DNA of 64,000 nt from Dietzia sp. ANT_WB102 (GCF_008369165.1 NZ_VOBA01000001.1:1171630-1235629), one strand, 5' to 3'. Positions 27,716 to 40,532 are shown, numbered from the stretch's first letter. Program-made: numbers and translations. The notes: generated by a model not told the origin, from the sequence alone.

Positions 27716-27731
27716 TCGTACGTGTGTTCTA
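27716..27731 (+). promoter_or_regulatory. LexA (SOS)-like box before the DUF222/HNH gene
   Basis: TCGTACGTGTGTTCTA matches the actinobacterial LexA palindrome TCGAACRNNYGTTCGA at all but two fixed positions. It lies 12 bp before GTG 27743 and would overlap the promoter. 13E12-family genes of mycobacteria are known to carry such boxes. Confidence 0.55.
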
Positions 27732-27742
27732 TCGTGTGAGGC

Positions 27743-29032
27743 GTGGATCGGGAAGAGCGAGACGCGGATGCGTGGGGCGGCGAGCGAGATCAGCCGACCC
27801 CGCTGACCGAGGTGCTCGCCTTCCTCGAGGCGTCGGTGGAGACGCTGTGCGTGGTCGACTGGGCCGAGCACGAGGCGGAGGCGCTCGCCGCCGCCGTGGG
27901 GCGCGTGGAGGTGGTCGCACGACGGTTGGGCGCCTGCGGTGCCCGGGCCACCGCCGAGCTCGCCGCGTTACACCGGCTGAAGGGGCGCAGCGCCGGTGGT
28001 GTTGCCGCGATGCTCGCCGAGAAACTGGGTCTGGCCAAGGGGACGGTGCACGGACGGATCGAGGCCGGCGGACGTCAAGCCACCCCGGCAGGCCGGGCTG
28101 CTGCGGTCGGGGAGATCACGGGTGAGCATGAGCGGATCATCGCCAAGGCGGTCTCCGGGCTGCCGGGGACGATGGGCGGCGACGCCAAACTCCGCTTTGC
28201 CGAGGAGCTCACACAGTTCGCACGCTCGGCAGCTCCCGCCGACCTGCGAGCCGAGGCCGCGCGTCGGGTCGCGGCCCTGTGCCCCGACCGGGGTAGGGGC
28301 CGCGAGGAGCACCAGGAGCGGCAACGTGCGGCCCGGCTCGGAGCGGTCCGGTCCGACGGCACCAGCACGCTTACCATGACCCTCACGCCTCGCGCTCGCG
28401 CGCTTGTCGAGCGGGCACTGTGCGACTTCGGCGGACCCGGCGGCGCCATGGAATGTGAGCCCGGGACCGACGATCGCACACCCGAGCAGCGCGCGCACGA
28501 CGCACTCGTGCATCAGTGGGCCCTCGGGTCGACCGTCGACCCGGCACGGCCCAAGGGCATAGCGACCATCATCGTGCGGGTGACCCCCGAGCAGCTCGAG
28601 GACCCCACCGCGCTCGTGCGGACCGACGCCGGCACCCAGCTCAGCGTGCGGCAAGCGGTGTCCCTGGCAGGCGCAATGCCGTGGTTCGTCTCGCTGCTGC
28701 GGGACGGACGCGAGGAACTGCACCGGATCGACGTGGACGCTCATCCCGATCGCCGACTGGCGTCGGCGATCCAACGGTTGGTCCTCTACGCCGCCCATGG
28801 GCGATGCACCTTCCCCGGGTGCAGCGCACCAGCCAGACGAAGTCAGTTCCACCACGTGAGGCAATGGTCCCGAGGTGGGCCCACTACCGTCGCCAACGGG
28901 GCGCTCTGCTGCCCCGTTCACCACGGGTTCGTCGGCGACGGCCCGGCTGGGTGGAAAACAGTGGTGAACCCCGCCTCTCCCGGGCTGTGCAGGTGGCTGC
29001 CGCCCGGCGTCGACAGGCTCACCGATGTCTGA
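27743..29032 (+). CDS. DUF222/13E12-repeat HNH endonuclease-like protein
   Basis: The 429-residue protein is a typical 13E12/DUF222 member: a helical N-terminal domain with AEHEAEALAAAVGRVEVVAR and KGRSAGGVAAMLAEKLGL, and a C-terminal HNH nuclease with RCTFPGCSAPARRSQFHHV (two zinc Cys, catalytic His pair) and GALCCPVHHGFV. GTG 27743 follows the SOS-like box. Such genes occur in many copies in mycobacterial and related genomes, often in accessory positions. It may be a homing-type nuclease or a DNA-damage-linked element; the domain looks intact. Confidence 0.9.
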   Translation: MDREERDADAWGGERDQPTPLTEVLAFLEASVETLCVVDWAEHEAEALAAAVGRVEVVARRLGACGARATAELAALHRLKGRSAGGVAAMLAEKLGLAKGTVHGRIEAGGRQATPAGRAAAVGEITGEHERIIAKAVSGLPGTMGGDAKLRFAEELTQFARSAAPADLRAEAARRVAALCPDRGRGREEHQERQRAARLGAVRSDGTSTLTMTLTPRARALVERALCDFGGPGGAMECEPGTDDRTPEQRAHDALVHQWALGSTVDPARPKGIATIIVRVTPEQLEDPTALVRTDAGTQLSVRQAVSLAGAMPWFVSLLRDGREELHRIDVDAHPDRRLASAIQRLVLYAAHGRCTFPGCSAPARRSQFHHVRQWSRGGPTTVANGALCCPVHHGFVGDGPAGWKTVVNPASPGLCRWLPPGVDRLTDV

Positions 29033-29105
29033 CGGGCGGCCCCGCACTGGGGTGCGGGATCGGGGCCTTGGGTGTGTGCGTGGTGTGCTGCGGGGCCCGC
29101 GCTGT

Positions 29106-29111
29106 CACAAT
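29106..29111 (+). promoter_or_regulatory. -10 box for leaderless pta
   Basis: CACAAT lies 6 nt before GTG 29118. It sets the start and predicts a leaderless pta-ackA message. Confidence 0.5.
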
Positions 29112-29117
29112 GCCTCC

Positions 29118-31385
29118 GTGCCCGATTCTCTTCCGCCCGAGTCCGTTGTGTCCGCTTCTAACGAGCCAGCCAGAGCCGAGCTTTCCGAGGCAGAGGTCGC
29201 GGCTCTGTCGATCCCGTCCCAGTCGGCGGGCGAACCACTCTCGTCGTCGGCTGTCTACGTGGTGGCACCCGAAGGGGACACGGGAAAATCGACGGTCGCA
29301 CTCGGACTGCTCCGTATCCTCGCAGGGACCGTCCAGCGGGTCGGCGTGTTCCGCCCCGTCACGGTCGAGCCGCGCTCAGCCGCCGCAGGACGCGGTGACG
29401 GTGAGGCCGCCCGCGACCGCATCGTGGAGATGCTGCTGCAGCACACCACTGCGGATCTCGAATACGAGGACTGCATCGGCGTCACCAACATGCGGGTCCA
29501 CGAGGATCGCGATATTGCGCTGAGCGAGATTGTCGACCGATACCACGCGGTGGCCCGGCAGTGCGATGTCGTGGTGATTGTCGGTACTGACTACACCGGC
29601 GTGCCGAGCCCCACCGAATTCGACTTCAACGCCACCATCGCCGTGAACCTCGGAGCGCCTGTCCTGCTGGTAATCCGCGGCGCGGACCGAACCCCTGCGG
29701 AGATCGGCACCAACGCCAGACTCACCCTGGACGAGCTGCGTGCCGAACACGCGCACCCCATCGGAGTCGTCGCGAACCGGTGCGACCCGGAAGCGCTCGA
29801 CCAGATCAAGACCGAGCTCAGTTCGGTGGGTGTCTCCTCCTGGACGTTGCCTACCGAGTCGGTGCTCACCGCCCCCACGATGGGCGAACTCATGGAGGCT
29901 GTCGACGGCGACCTCTACTCGGGTGACCCGGCTCTGCTCGACCGCGAGGCGATGGCCGTCATGGTCGGCGGCATGACCGGCGACAGGATTCTCGAGCGAC
30001 TGGTCGACGGGATGGTCGTCATCGTCCCCGCGGACCGCACCGATGCCGTGCTGGCGATCCTCGCCGCGCACGCCGCCGAGGGCTTCCCCTCACTGGCCGG
30101 GATGATCTGGAACGGCGGGGTCAAACCGAACTCGGCGCTGGACAAGTTGGTCTGCGGCATGCGCTCCACACTGCCGATCATTTGCACGGATCACGGAACC
30201 TACGACACCGCTCGTCTGGCCTCAGAGACCCGCGGGCGGGTATACGCGGGATCGGGACGCAAGGTCGAGACCGCGCTCAGTCTGATGGAAAAGTACGTCG
30301 ACACGGAGGAGCTGCTCGCACCGCTGCGCGTTGGCACGCCCGACGTCATGACGCCCCAGATGTTCGAGTATCAACTGCTCGAACGAGCCCGGACCGACAA
30401 GCGCCACATCGTGCTCCCCGAGGGGGACGACGACCGCATCCTGCACGCCGCCGGCCGGCTCCTGCGACGCGAGGTGGCGGACCTGACGATCCTCGGCGAT
30501 CCCGAGTCGATCCGCCGGCGCGCGGACGAACTGGGCATCCAACTGGGCGACGCGAATGTGCTGGATCCGCGCACGAGCGAGCACGCCGACCGGTTCGCCC
30601 ACGAGTACGTCGAATTGCGCAAGCACAAGGGCATGACCCTGGATGTGGCGCGCGACCGCATTCTCGATATCTCCTACTTCGCCACGATGATGGTGCACAC
30701 CGGGCTCGCAGACGGCATGGTCTCCGGTGCCGCACACACCACCGCACACACCATTCGCCCCGCGCTGGAGATCATCCGCACGCAACCCGACGTGGAGACG
30801 GTGTCCAGCGTGTTCCTCATGTGCCTGGCCGACCACGTCCTGGCGTTCGGGGATTGCGCGGTGGTACCCGACCCCACCGCCCAGCAACTCGCGGACATCG
30901 CCCTGTCGTCTGCCGAGACCGCCTCACGCTTCGGCATCGACCCGCGCGTGGCCCTGCTCTCGTACTCCACCGGAGATTCCGGCACCGGGGCCGACGTCGA
31001 CAAGGTGCGCGAGGCGACCGCTCTCGTGCGATCCCGGATCGACGAGGCGGGCGCCGACGACCCGGTGGCCGGCCTCGTGGTGGACGGACCGCTGCAATTC
31101 GATGCCGCCGTCGACCCCACCGTCGCACAAAAAAAGATGCCCGACTCCCCGGTCGCCGGACGGGCCACCGTCCTGGTGTTCCCCGACCTCAACACGGGGA
31201 ACAACACTTACAAGGCCGTGCAGCGGACAGCCGGCGCCGTGGCGATCGGCCCGGTCCTGCAGGGGCTGCGCAAGCCCGTCAACGACCTCTCCCGGGGTGC
31301 GCTGGTCGAGGACATCGTCAACACGGTTGCGATCACTGCCGTCCAGGCGCAGGGCGTCGCAGACTCTCAGGAAAGTAACTCATGA
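29118..31385 (+). CDS. pta: Phosphate acetyltransferase (long form)
   Basis: The 755-residue enzyme interconverts acetyl-CoA and acetyl phosphate. Residues about 55-260 form a P-loop dethiobiotin-synthetase-like domain (VYVVAPEGDTGKSTVALGLL), then a DRTGG domain, and from about residue 430 the catalytic PTA domain (HIVLPEGDDDRILHAAGRLL, SGAAHTTAHTIRPALEI, LLSYSTGDSGTG, VFPDLNTGNNTYK). Start GTG 29118 replaces the frame start at 29025, which overlaps the DUF222 gene. It is coupled to ackA by ATGA. The acetyl phosphate node fits overflow or acetate growth. Confidence 0.95.
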   Translation: MPDSLPPESVVSASNEPARAELSEAEVAALSIPSQSAGEPLSSSAVYVVAPEGDTGKSTVALGLLRILAGTVQRVGVFRPVTVEPRSAAAGRGDGEAARDRIVEMLLQHTTADLEYEDCIGVTNMRVHEDRDIALSEIVDRYHAVARQCDVVVIVGTDYTGVPSPTEFDFNATIAVNLGAPVLLVIRGADRTPAEIGTNARLTLDELRAEHAHPIGVVANRCDPEALDQIKTELSSVGVSSWTLPTESVLTAPTMGELMEAVDGDLYSGDPALLDREAMAVMVGGMTGDRILERLVDGMVVIVPADRTDAVLAILAAHAAEGFPSLAGMIWNGGVKPNSALDKLVCGMRSTLPIICTDHGTYDTARLASETRGRVYAGSGRKVETALSLMEKYVDTEELLAPLRVGTPDVMTPQMFEYQLLERARTDKRHIVLPEGDDDRILHAAGRLLRREVADLTILGDPESIRRRADELGIQLGDANVLDPRTSEHADRFAHEYVELRKHKGMTLDVARDRILDISYFATMMVHTGLADGMVSGAAHTTAHTIRPALEIIRTQPDVETVSSVFLMCLADHVLAFGDCAVVPDPTAQQLADIALSSAETASRFGIDPRVALLSYSTGDSGTGADVDKVREATALVRSRIDEAGADDPVAGLVVDGPLQFDAAVDPTVAQKKMPDSPVAGRATVLVFPDLNTGNNTYKAVQRTAGAVAIGPVLQGLRKPVNDLSRGALVEDIVNTVAITAVQAQGVADSQESNS

Positions 31386-32593
31386 CCCGTGTGCTCGTCA
31401 TCAATTCCGGTTCCTCCTCGCTGAAGCTCCAGATTCTCGACACCGCCCTCGAGAGCGAGCTGGCCTGGGTTCTGGTCGAGCGGATCGGTGAGCCCGTCGG
31501 CACGGTGACCGTCCGCCGCAGTGATCTACCCGGGGCTCCCGGTGACCAGCGCACCGTCGAGGAGGAGTTTCCCGACCACACGGCCGCGCTCTCCCGCGTG
31601 CTGGAGCTGACACGCGAGCTGCACGTACACCCGACCGAGCTGGGAGTCCAGGCGATCGGCCACCGGGTGGTCCACGGCGGGCCCGCCTTCCACGACCCGG
31701 TTGAGATCACGCCCGAGGTGGAGGCGGAAATCGAGGAGCTCGAGCTCCTCGCACCGCTGCACAACCCAGCGAACCTTCGTGGAATCCGGGTGGCCCGCGA
31801 ACTGCTGCCCGGGCTCCCGCACGTCGCCGTATTCGACACGGGCTTCTTCCACACGCTTCCCGCCGCAGCACACACCTACGCCATCGACCTCGAGACGGCC
31901 CGGAAGTGGGACCTGCGCCGGTACGGGTTCCACGGCACCAGCCACGAGTTCGTGTCCCGCCGAACAGCCGACGTCCTGGGCCAGCCCTACGAGCAGCTGA
32001 ACCAGATCGTGCTCCACCTCGGCAACGGGGCGTCGGCGTCAGCGATCGACAGCGGCCGTGCTGTGGACACCTCTATGGGCCTGACGCCGCTCGAAGGGCT
32101 GGTCATGGGGACCCGTCCCGGCGACGTCGACCCCGGACTGCTCATCCACCTCATCCGAGACCGTGGCATGACGCCGCAGGACGTCTCCACCCTCCTCAAC
32201 CGGAAGTCCGGACTGGAAGGCCTGTGCGGGGCGCGCGACTTCCGAGAACTGCTCACCCGAGTGGATGACCACGACGACGACGCCATCCTCGCCTACGACG
32301 TGGTGATCCATCGGCTGCGTCGCTACATCGGCGGCTACTGGGCGATCCTCGGCCGAGTGGATGCCATCACGTTCACTGCCGGGGTGGGAGAGAACGTCGC
32401 CCGCCTGCGAGCCGATGCGTTGTCCACCTTGGCCGGCTGGGGGGTGGAGCTCGACGCCGAGGCTAACGAGAACGGCTCCGGCGAACGCATCATCTCTTCA
32501 CCGGGCAGCTCGGTGAAGGTCCTCGTGGTGCCCACCGACGAGGAGTTGGCGATCGCCCGCGCGTGCGACGACGTCCTCGTGCTGAAGAGTTGA
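31382..32593 (+). CDS. ackA: Acetate kinase
   Basis: The 403-residue ASKHA kinase makes acetyl phosphate from acetate and ATP, or the reverse. Seen are RVLVINSGSSSLKLQILD at the start, AIGHRVVHGGPAFHDPV near 96, FDTGFFHTLPAAAHTYA near 152, GFHGTSHEFVSRR near 183, and LHLGNGASASAIDSGRAVDT near 211. Length matches the family. It overlaps pta by 4 bp and ends the operon; 88 bp follow before the surface-protein gene, including a TTAAG/CTTAA inverted repeat (32612-32626). Confidence 0.96.
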   Translation: MTRVLVINSGSSSLKLQILDTALESELAWVLVERIGEPVGTVTVRRSDLPGAPGDQRTVEEEFPDHTAALSRVLELTRELHVHPTELGVQAIGHRVVHGGPAFHDPVEITPEVEAEIEELELLAPLHNPANLRGIRVARELLPGLPHVAVFDTGFFHTLPAAAHTYAIDLETARKWDLRRYGFHGTSHEFVSRRTADVLGQPYEQLNQIVLHLGNGASASAIDSGRAVDTSMGLTPLEGLVMGTRPGDVDPGLLIHLIRDRGMTPQDVSTLLNRKSGLEGLCGARDFRELLTRVDDHDDDAILAYDVVIHRLRRYIGGYWAILGRVDAITFTAGVGENVARLRADALSTLAGWGVELDAEANENGSGERIISSPGSSVKVLVVPTDEELAIARACDDVLVLKS

Positions 32594-32681
32594 TGTGAAT
32601 CCCGATCTTTCTTAAGAGTGCCTTAACGCATACAGTGTGGTGAAGTCCGGGAGGTGGCTCTCGGCATGACGAAACCGGAAT

Positions 32682-34265
32682 ATGTCGAACACTCCAGACT
32701 CCTCGCCCGTCCCAGGGGGCGGCCGAAGCTCTCGGCCGGGCCCGGCACGTGTCAGACGTAGGCGGAATATCGTCCCGGTCGCACTGGCCACCGTCGCTAC
32801 CCTCGTGCTGGGTGGTGCCTCGGTGGCGCGGGCGATGGAAGTGCCGCCGCTAAACGCGCACGCCGACCTCGAGTTCTCGCTCGACGGTTCGTCCTGGAGT
32901 GATGTCCCAGACCTAGTCCTGGGCTCGTGGGGCTGCGATGTGAGTGGAGACTCAACGATCCCGGATCCAGCCGGAGCTATTGACGGCACGCCGGGCGTCG
33001 ACCCGTGTTCGATGTCCCCGGGGGAGTCGGTCGACCGCACCTACTTCGTCCGCAACTCAACCAACACCGGTCGGGTGGGCCGTTACGAGGTGGGCATCGG
33101 GGACTTTGTGGTCTCCGGCGAAGCCGAGTTCGCGGTCACCTCGACCATCACCGGTGACGCGGACGCAGACTCTCAGTCTGTCACGATCTACGGCGAGGAC
33201 ACGCCGCAGGCCGACGACTCCCCGGATCGCGGCACCATGATCGCCGCACTGGAGTTGGCGCCGGGGCAGTCAGCGAGGGTCGTCGACGAGGTGGCGGTCC
33301 CGGTCGACCCCCAGACTTATGCGCAGAATCAGAGCGTCAGCCCCAGGATTTGGGTCGCATTCACTGACCTCGGGGTGATCGACCGCGACGGTGACGGACT
33401 GCCCGATCGCGACGAGGACCAACTCGGTACCGATCCTGACGACCCGGTGAACCTTCTGCCAGGTGGCACGGTCGGGCAGCGCTACGGCCCCGAGCCATTC
33501 CTGCCGACACCGCCCGACGGCACGATTCTCGAGGTTGACGAATCCACCCTTCCCGACGGACTGCGACTCCGCGACGGCGTCCTCACCGGCACACCGACCC
33601 GCGCTGGCACCTTTGACGTTGAGTTCACCGTGACGATGCCGGATGGTGCCACATATCAGTCGATTCGTCGCGTGGTGGTCGAACCCGCGTCGGGCGGCGG
33701 TTCGTCCGACCTACCGGATTTTTTCTGGCCGATCGTCGGGATCGGGGTGATCGGTACGGTCGTCGTGATCCTCGGCCAGGGCTTCGGGTCTCTCATGGGC
33801 TCGCTCGGCAGCGCTGGCTCAAGCGGTGGCTCCGGTGGCTCCGGTGGCTTGGGCGGCTCTAGCAGTTCTGAAGGATCTAGCGGCTCGAACGGTTCCGGTG
33901 GGTCCGGCGGCTCGAGCGACTCAAGCGGCCCCGACCGCGACAAGGACGGTCAGGACCAGGCGGGCCCGTCCGACACCGGCGCTGACAGGGATGTTTCGGC
34001 CGTTGCCAATCTCGTTGGGACGGACGGCGGAAAGACCGGCAAGACCGGCCAGGTGCCGGTGAACTCGGTGACGCCGCGCGAAGGGGCGCCGTCGCAGGAG
34101 TGGGCCCGCGCCAACTCGGACGTGCGCGGATCGCTGGCGTCGACAGGCGTCGGTGCGATCGACCTCCTGCTGTGGGCGCTCACCGCATCAGCGGCGGGGG
34201 CCGCGTTGATTCTGCTGGTCAAGCGCCGCCGTCACGATGACCCACCAGCCGGCTCCGACGGCTGA
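32682..34265 (+). CDS. Surface protein with LASTG-type sorting signal
   Basis: The 527-residue protein has an N-terminal hydrophobic signal (VPVALATVATLVLGGASVARA, cut near residue 48). A TasA-like beta domain follows, starting with EFSLDGSSWSDVP. Next come a calcium-binding thrombospondin-3-like segment (DRDGDGLPDRDEDQLGTDPD near 225) and a putative Ig fold (LPDGLRLRDGVLTGTPTRAG near 280). A transmembrane stretch lies near 355, then a long Gly/Ser repeat, and at the end LASTGVGAIDLLLWALTASA with a basic KRRRHDD tail resembling a sortase anchor. The internal membrane segment before the Gly/Ser linker is odd for a wall-anchored protein. No sortase gene is in the window. Confidence 0.75.
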   Translation: MSNTPDSSPVPGGGRSSRPGPARVRRRRNIVPVALATVATLVLGGASVARAMEVPPLNAHADLEFSLDGSSWSDVPDLVLGSWGCDVSGDSTIPDPAGAIDGTPGVDPCSMSPGESVDRTYFVRNSTNTGRVGRYEVGIGDFVVSGEAEFAVTSTITGDADADSQSVTIYGEDTPQADDSPDRGTMIAALELAPGQSARVVDEVAVPVDPQTYAQNQSVSPRIWVAFTDLGVIDRDGDGLPDRDEDQLGTDPDDPVNLLPGGTVGQRYGPEPFLPTPPDGTILEVDESTLPDGLRLRDGVLTGTPTRAGTFDVEFTVTMPDGATYQSIRRVVVEPASGGGSSDLPDFFWPIVGIGVIGTVVVILGQGFGSLMGSLGSAGSSGGSGGSGGLGGSSSSEGSSGSNGSGGSGGSSDSSGPDRDKDGQDQAGPSDTGADRDVSAVANLVGTDGGKTGKTGQVPVNSVTPREGAPSQEWARANSDVRGSLASTGVGAIDLLLWALTASAAGAALILLVKRRRHDDPPAGSDG

Positions 34266-34289
34266 CGCTGGAACGAAGTCCCCGGCCGG

Positions 34290-37812
<3,523 letters not shown>

Positions 37813-37816
<4 letters not shown>

Positions 37817-39249
37817 AGGTACTCCCTGATCCGGGGGGCGATGCCCACGATCACCGCGAACGCGGCCAGCGTGGACAGCGCGATGATGAGGTCCGGGCCG
37901 CTGGACGAGGTACGGCGGGCCTTGTCGATGCGCGTACGCAGAGTGTCGCGGGCTTCCTCGATGGCGTCCTGCATGGACTCGTCGAAGTTCTCGAATGCCG
38001 CGCCCGAGTCGCCTTGCCCCTGGCCGGAGGAGATGGTGATGGCGCCCTGATAGTCACCCTGCTGGTAGAGGGAGTCGGCACGGTTCTGGGCGGCCACCCA
38101 GTCGTCGAGCGCCTCGATCGCCTCGGTCACCGCGCCGTGCGAGTCGAGGCTGATGCGGTTGGAGGAGTCCTCGTCGTCGTCGAGGTACACGGTCAGGGTG
38201 TCCCGGACGCCGCCCAGGATGGACGCCCGCTCGCCCGCCGACCCCTCCGGATCGGTACGCCGGACCAGGTTGAGGGTCTCCTGCGCGCGCACCTTCTGGG
38301 CATTGATGCGCTGGCGGGTCAGCTCGTTCATCGGCGCCGCGCCCTCGGACAGGCCCTTCGCGTTGTCGTTCGCGGCGAGGAACCCCGCGATCATGGTGAG
38401 CAGGAACGTCGCCACCATGAGCATCGAGGCCAGGGCGAGCGGCGGATTCACCCGCCGCGCGGTGAGACGCCACAGCCACTGCTGCAGCAACAGCAGCAAC
38501 GCTATCGCCAGCCCCAGCAGGAAGAACGACCCCCATGGTGGCGACGACCACTGGCGGTCCGACTGGCCCACCGACGAGGACTGCCGGTCGTACAGGTCCG
38601 CGGCGGCGGGCAGGATTGTGTCCTGCATCAGCGCCGACGCCGATGCCAGGTACGCCGACCCGACCGGATTGGCCACCCGGTTGTTGGTGCGCGCTGTCTC
38701 CACGAGACCGGTGTAGGTCGCCAGTTGTGCGTTGATGTGGGCCAGCTGGTCGATGGACTCGGTGTCGGTGCGGTCGAGTCCCTGGGAGGCGGCGATGATC
38801 GACGACGACGAGGTCGCGATGGCCTGGAGATAGCGTTCGCGCAGATCCGCAGGCTCGATCCCCCCGGTAATGAACGCGGTGTTCGCCGCCGAGTCCGCGA
38901 TCGTCAGGGAGCTGTACAGGGTTTGCGAGGCGTTGGCGACCGGCTCGACCTCTGCCAACAGCGTCTCGTGGTAGCTCTGCCGCTGGGTGATCGTCGAGGA
39001 CGCCACGATCCCGCCCGTGAGGACCGCGATGATCGCCACCACTGCGAACACCGACATGCGGCCCGGGGTGGTGAGCACGTCGTTCCAGAAGCGTGCGGCG
39101 CGGCGGCGGACCGGGCGGCGGGGTTGGAGGGGGCTGGTCGACTCGCCGCCCCTGCGGGGGGCGGGCGCGGACATCGCGGCGGGCGTTGGCGTGGTGCCGC
39201 CCACCGACGCGCCGCGGGGGCGGCGACGGGGAAGGGTTCGGGCGCGCAT
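37813..39249 (-). CDS. glnX: Transmembrane sensor GlnX
   Basis: The 478-residue membrane protein has four hydrophobic segments: near residues 65-85, 240-262 (FFLLGLAIALLLLLQ), 275-295, and 450-470 at the C-terminus. Two extracytoplasmic helical domains between them would contact GlnH. It links the lipoprotein to the cytoplasmic PknG in Mycobacterium and Corynebacterium. ATG 39249 has GGAGGTGA at suitable spacing. It is first gene of the glnX-glnH-pknG operon, divergent from the NUDIX gene. Confidence 0.92.
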
Positions 39250-39274
39250 CTACTCGCTCACCTCCCCGGTTCTC

Positions 39275-39299
39275 GCCCGCCGATCCGACGATCGGGCGG
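39275..39299. promoter_or_regulatory. Inverted repeat in the glnX/NUDIX divergent promoter region
   Basis: CCCGCCGATC (39275-39284) faces GATCGGGCGGG (39289-39299) with a 4-bp spacer and one unpaired G. Located 25 bp upstream of glnX, it may be an operator or a leader hairpin. Confidence 0.45.
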
Positions 39300-39382
39300 G
39301 AGTGTGTCCCAGGTTAGTGAAGTGACGGCGCGGAGTCGGGCAGACTGGTCGACGAGGACTCAAGGTTTCGCCCGATCCGGGG

Positions 39383-40453
39383 GTGGACGGGTCCAGGGGA
39401 GGTGGTGGACCAGTGGCGGCGAGCGAGGGTGACGGTAACGGCTGGGTGGTGTCCGATGCCGGTGATCGTCGGTGGGGCCGGTTCGGAGCTGCCGGGCTAC
39501 TGCTGCGCGCAGCCGACCCGACCGACCCCGACACCCCGCTCGTGTTGCTGCAGCACCGCGCCGTGTGGACGGCCTCCGGGGACACGTGGGCGCTGCCGGG
39601 CGGTGCGCGGGACTCGTACGAGGACGCGCCCGTGGCGGCCCTGCGCGAGACGGAGGAGGAGGCCGAGATCCGGCCCTCCGACGTGGTGGTGCGCGCCGAG
39701 GTCGTCACGCACCGGATGCCGGGCACGGTGTGGCACCGGCCCGGCCTGGACATGCGGCACGCGGCCGAGATGATGCGGCGGATGCGGCCCGACCAGCGAC
39801 ACGACGAGGAGCCCGATGGCCATCCGGGCGAGGCCACCGGGGACGCGGGCGGCTCCGGCGGCGGCCGTCTCCGCACCATTCCGCCGCTGGTCCAGGAATC
39901 CGCCGACGCGGTGGAGTGGACCTACACGACCGTCATCGCGGACGCCCCGCGCGCTTTGGAAACCGTGCCCAACAACGAGAGCCTTGAGCTGCGCTGGGTG
40001 CCCGAGACGCTGGTGACCGAGTTGCCGCTGATGCCCGCGTTCGCCCAGGCGTGGGCGAACGGGTTGCGCACCGAGCCCGTCGAGCTCGTGGTGGACGTGG
40101 CCAACGTGCTCGGCTCCCGCCCCGACGGCTGGTGGAAGGACCGGGCGGGCTCCACCACTCGGTTGCTCGACGAACTGGGCACCGGGATGCCCCGCACTCT
40201 CGTACTGCCGGAGGGATTCGGCTGGGTCGCCCGCGCACACGCCGTCATCGAGGGCGCCGCCCGGGCCGCGGAGCACGAGGGTCCGTTCGTCCTTCACCGC
40301 GCCGCCGGCTCGGGTGACGACGCGATAGTCGACCTGGCCACCGAGCTCGATGGCGGGTCCCGCCGGGTGGTGGTGGTGACGGCCGATCGGGGGTTGCGTG
40401 ACAGGGTGCCGGAGGGTGTCCTCGTCGTCGGGCCCCGCGCCCTTCTCGGCTAG
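39383..40453 (+). CDS. NUDIX hydrolase fused to a NYN/PIN-like domain (MutT3 position)
   Basis: The 356-residue protein has a NUDIX domain with the full box GGARDSYEDAPVAALRETEE near residues 72-93. After residue 230 a second domain begins: ELVVDVANVLGSRPDGWWKD, and later RRVVVVTADRGLRDRV, the Asp pattern of NYN/PIN-like nucleases. The M. tuberculosis gene at this synteny (mutT3, Rv0413) is about 217 residues and lacks it. GTG 39383 or GTG 39413 may be the start; the latter has AGGGGAGG 10 nt upstream. The substrate is probably an oxidised nucleotide; the second domain may act on RNA. Confidence 0.85.
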   Translation: MDGSRGGGGPVAASEGDGNGWVVSDAGDRRWGRFGAAGLLLRAADPTDPDTPLVLLQHRAVWTASGDTWALPGGARDSYEDAPVAALRETEEEAEIRPSDVVVRAEVVTHRMPGTVWHRPGLDMRHAAEMMRRMRPDQRHDEEPDGHPGEATGDAGGSGGGRLRTIPPLVQESADAVEWTYTTVIADAPRALETVPNNESLELRWVPETLVTELPLMPAFAQAWANGLRTEPVELVVDVANVLGSRPDGWWKDRAGSTTRLLDELGTGMPRTLVLPEGFGWVARAHAVIEGAARAAEHEGPFVLHRAAGSGDDAIVDLATELDGGSRRVVVVTADRGLRDRVPEGVLVVGPRALLG

Positions 40454-40520
40454 CACTCGCGCGCACCGGTGCGGTCACGGTGAAGCTGACGGGTGCGGGC
40501 GGTGCTGCAGCGCGCAGGTG

Positions 40521-40526
40521 CACACT
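40521..40526 (+). promoter_or_regulatory. -10-like box for leaderless phosphatase gene
   Basis: CACACT lies 6 nt before ATG 40533, the same arrangement as before the ABC transporter gene at 46282. Confidence 0.35.
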
Positions 40527-40532
40527 GGAACG

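Noticed and set aside
27743-29032. DUF222/HNH gene as part of an intact mobile element
   Set aside because: No terminal repeats, integrase or transposase were seen around it, so only the gene is annotated.
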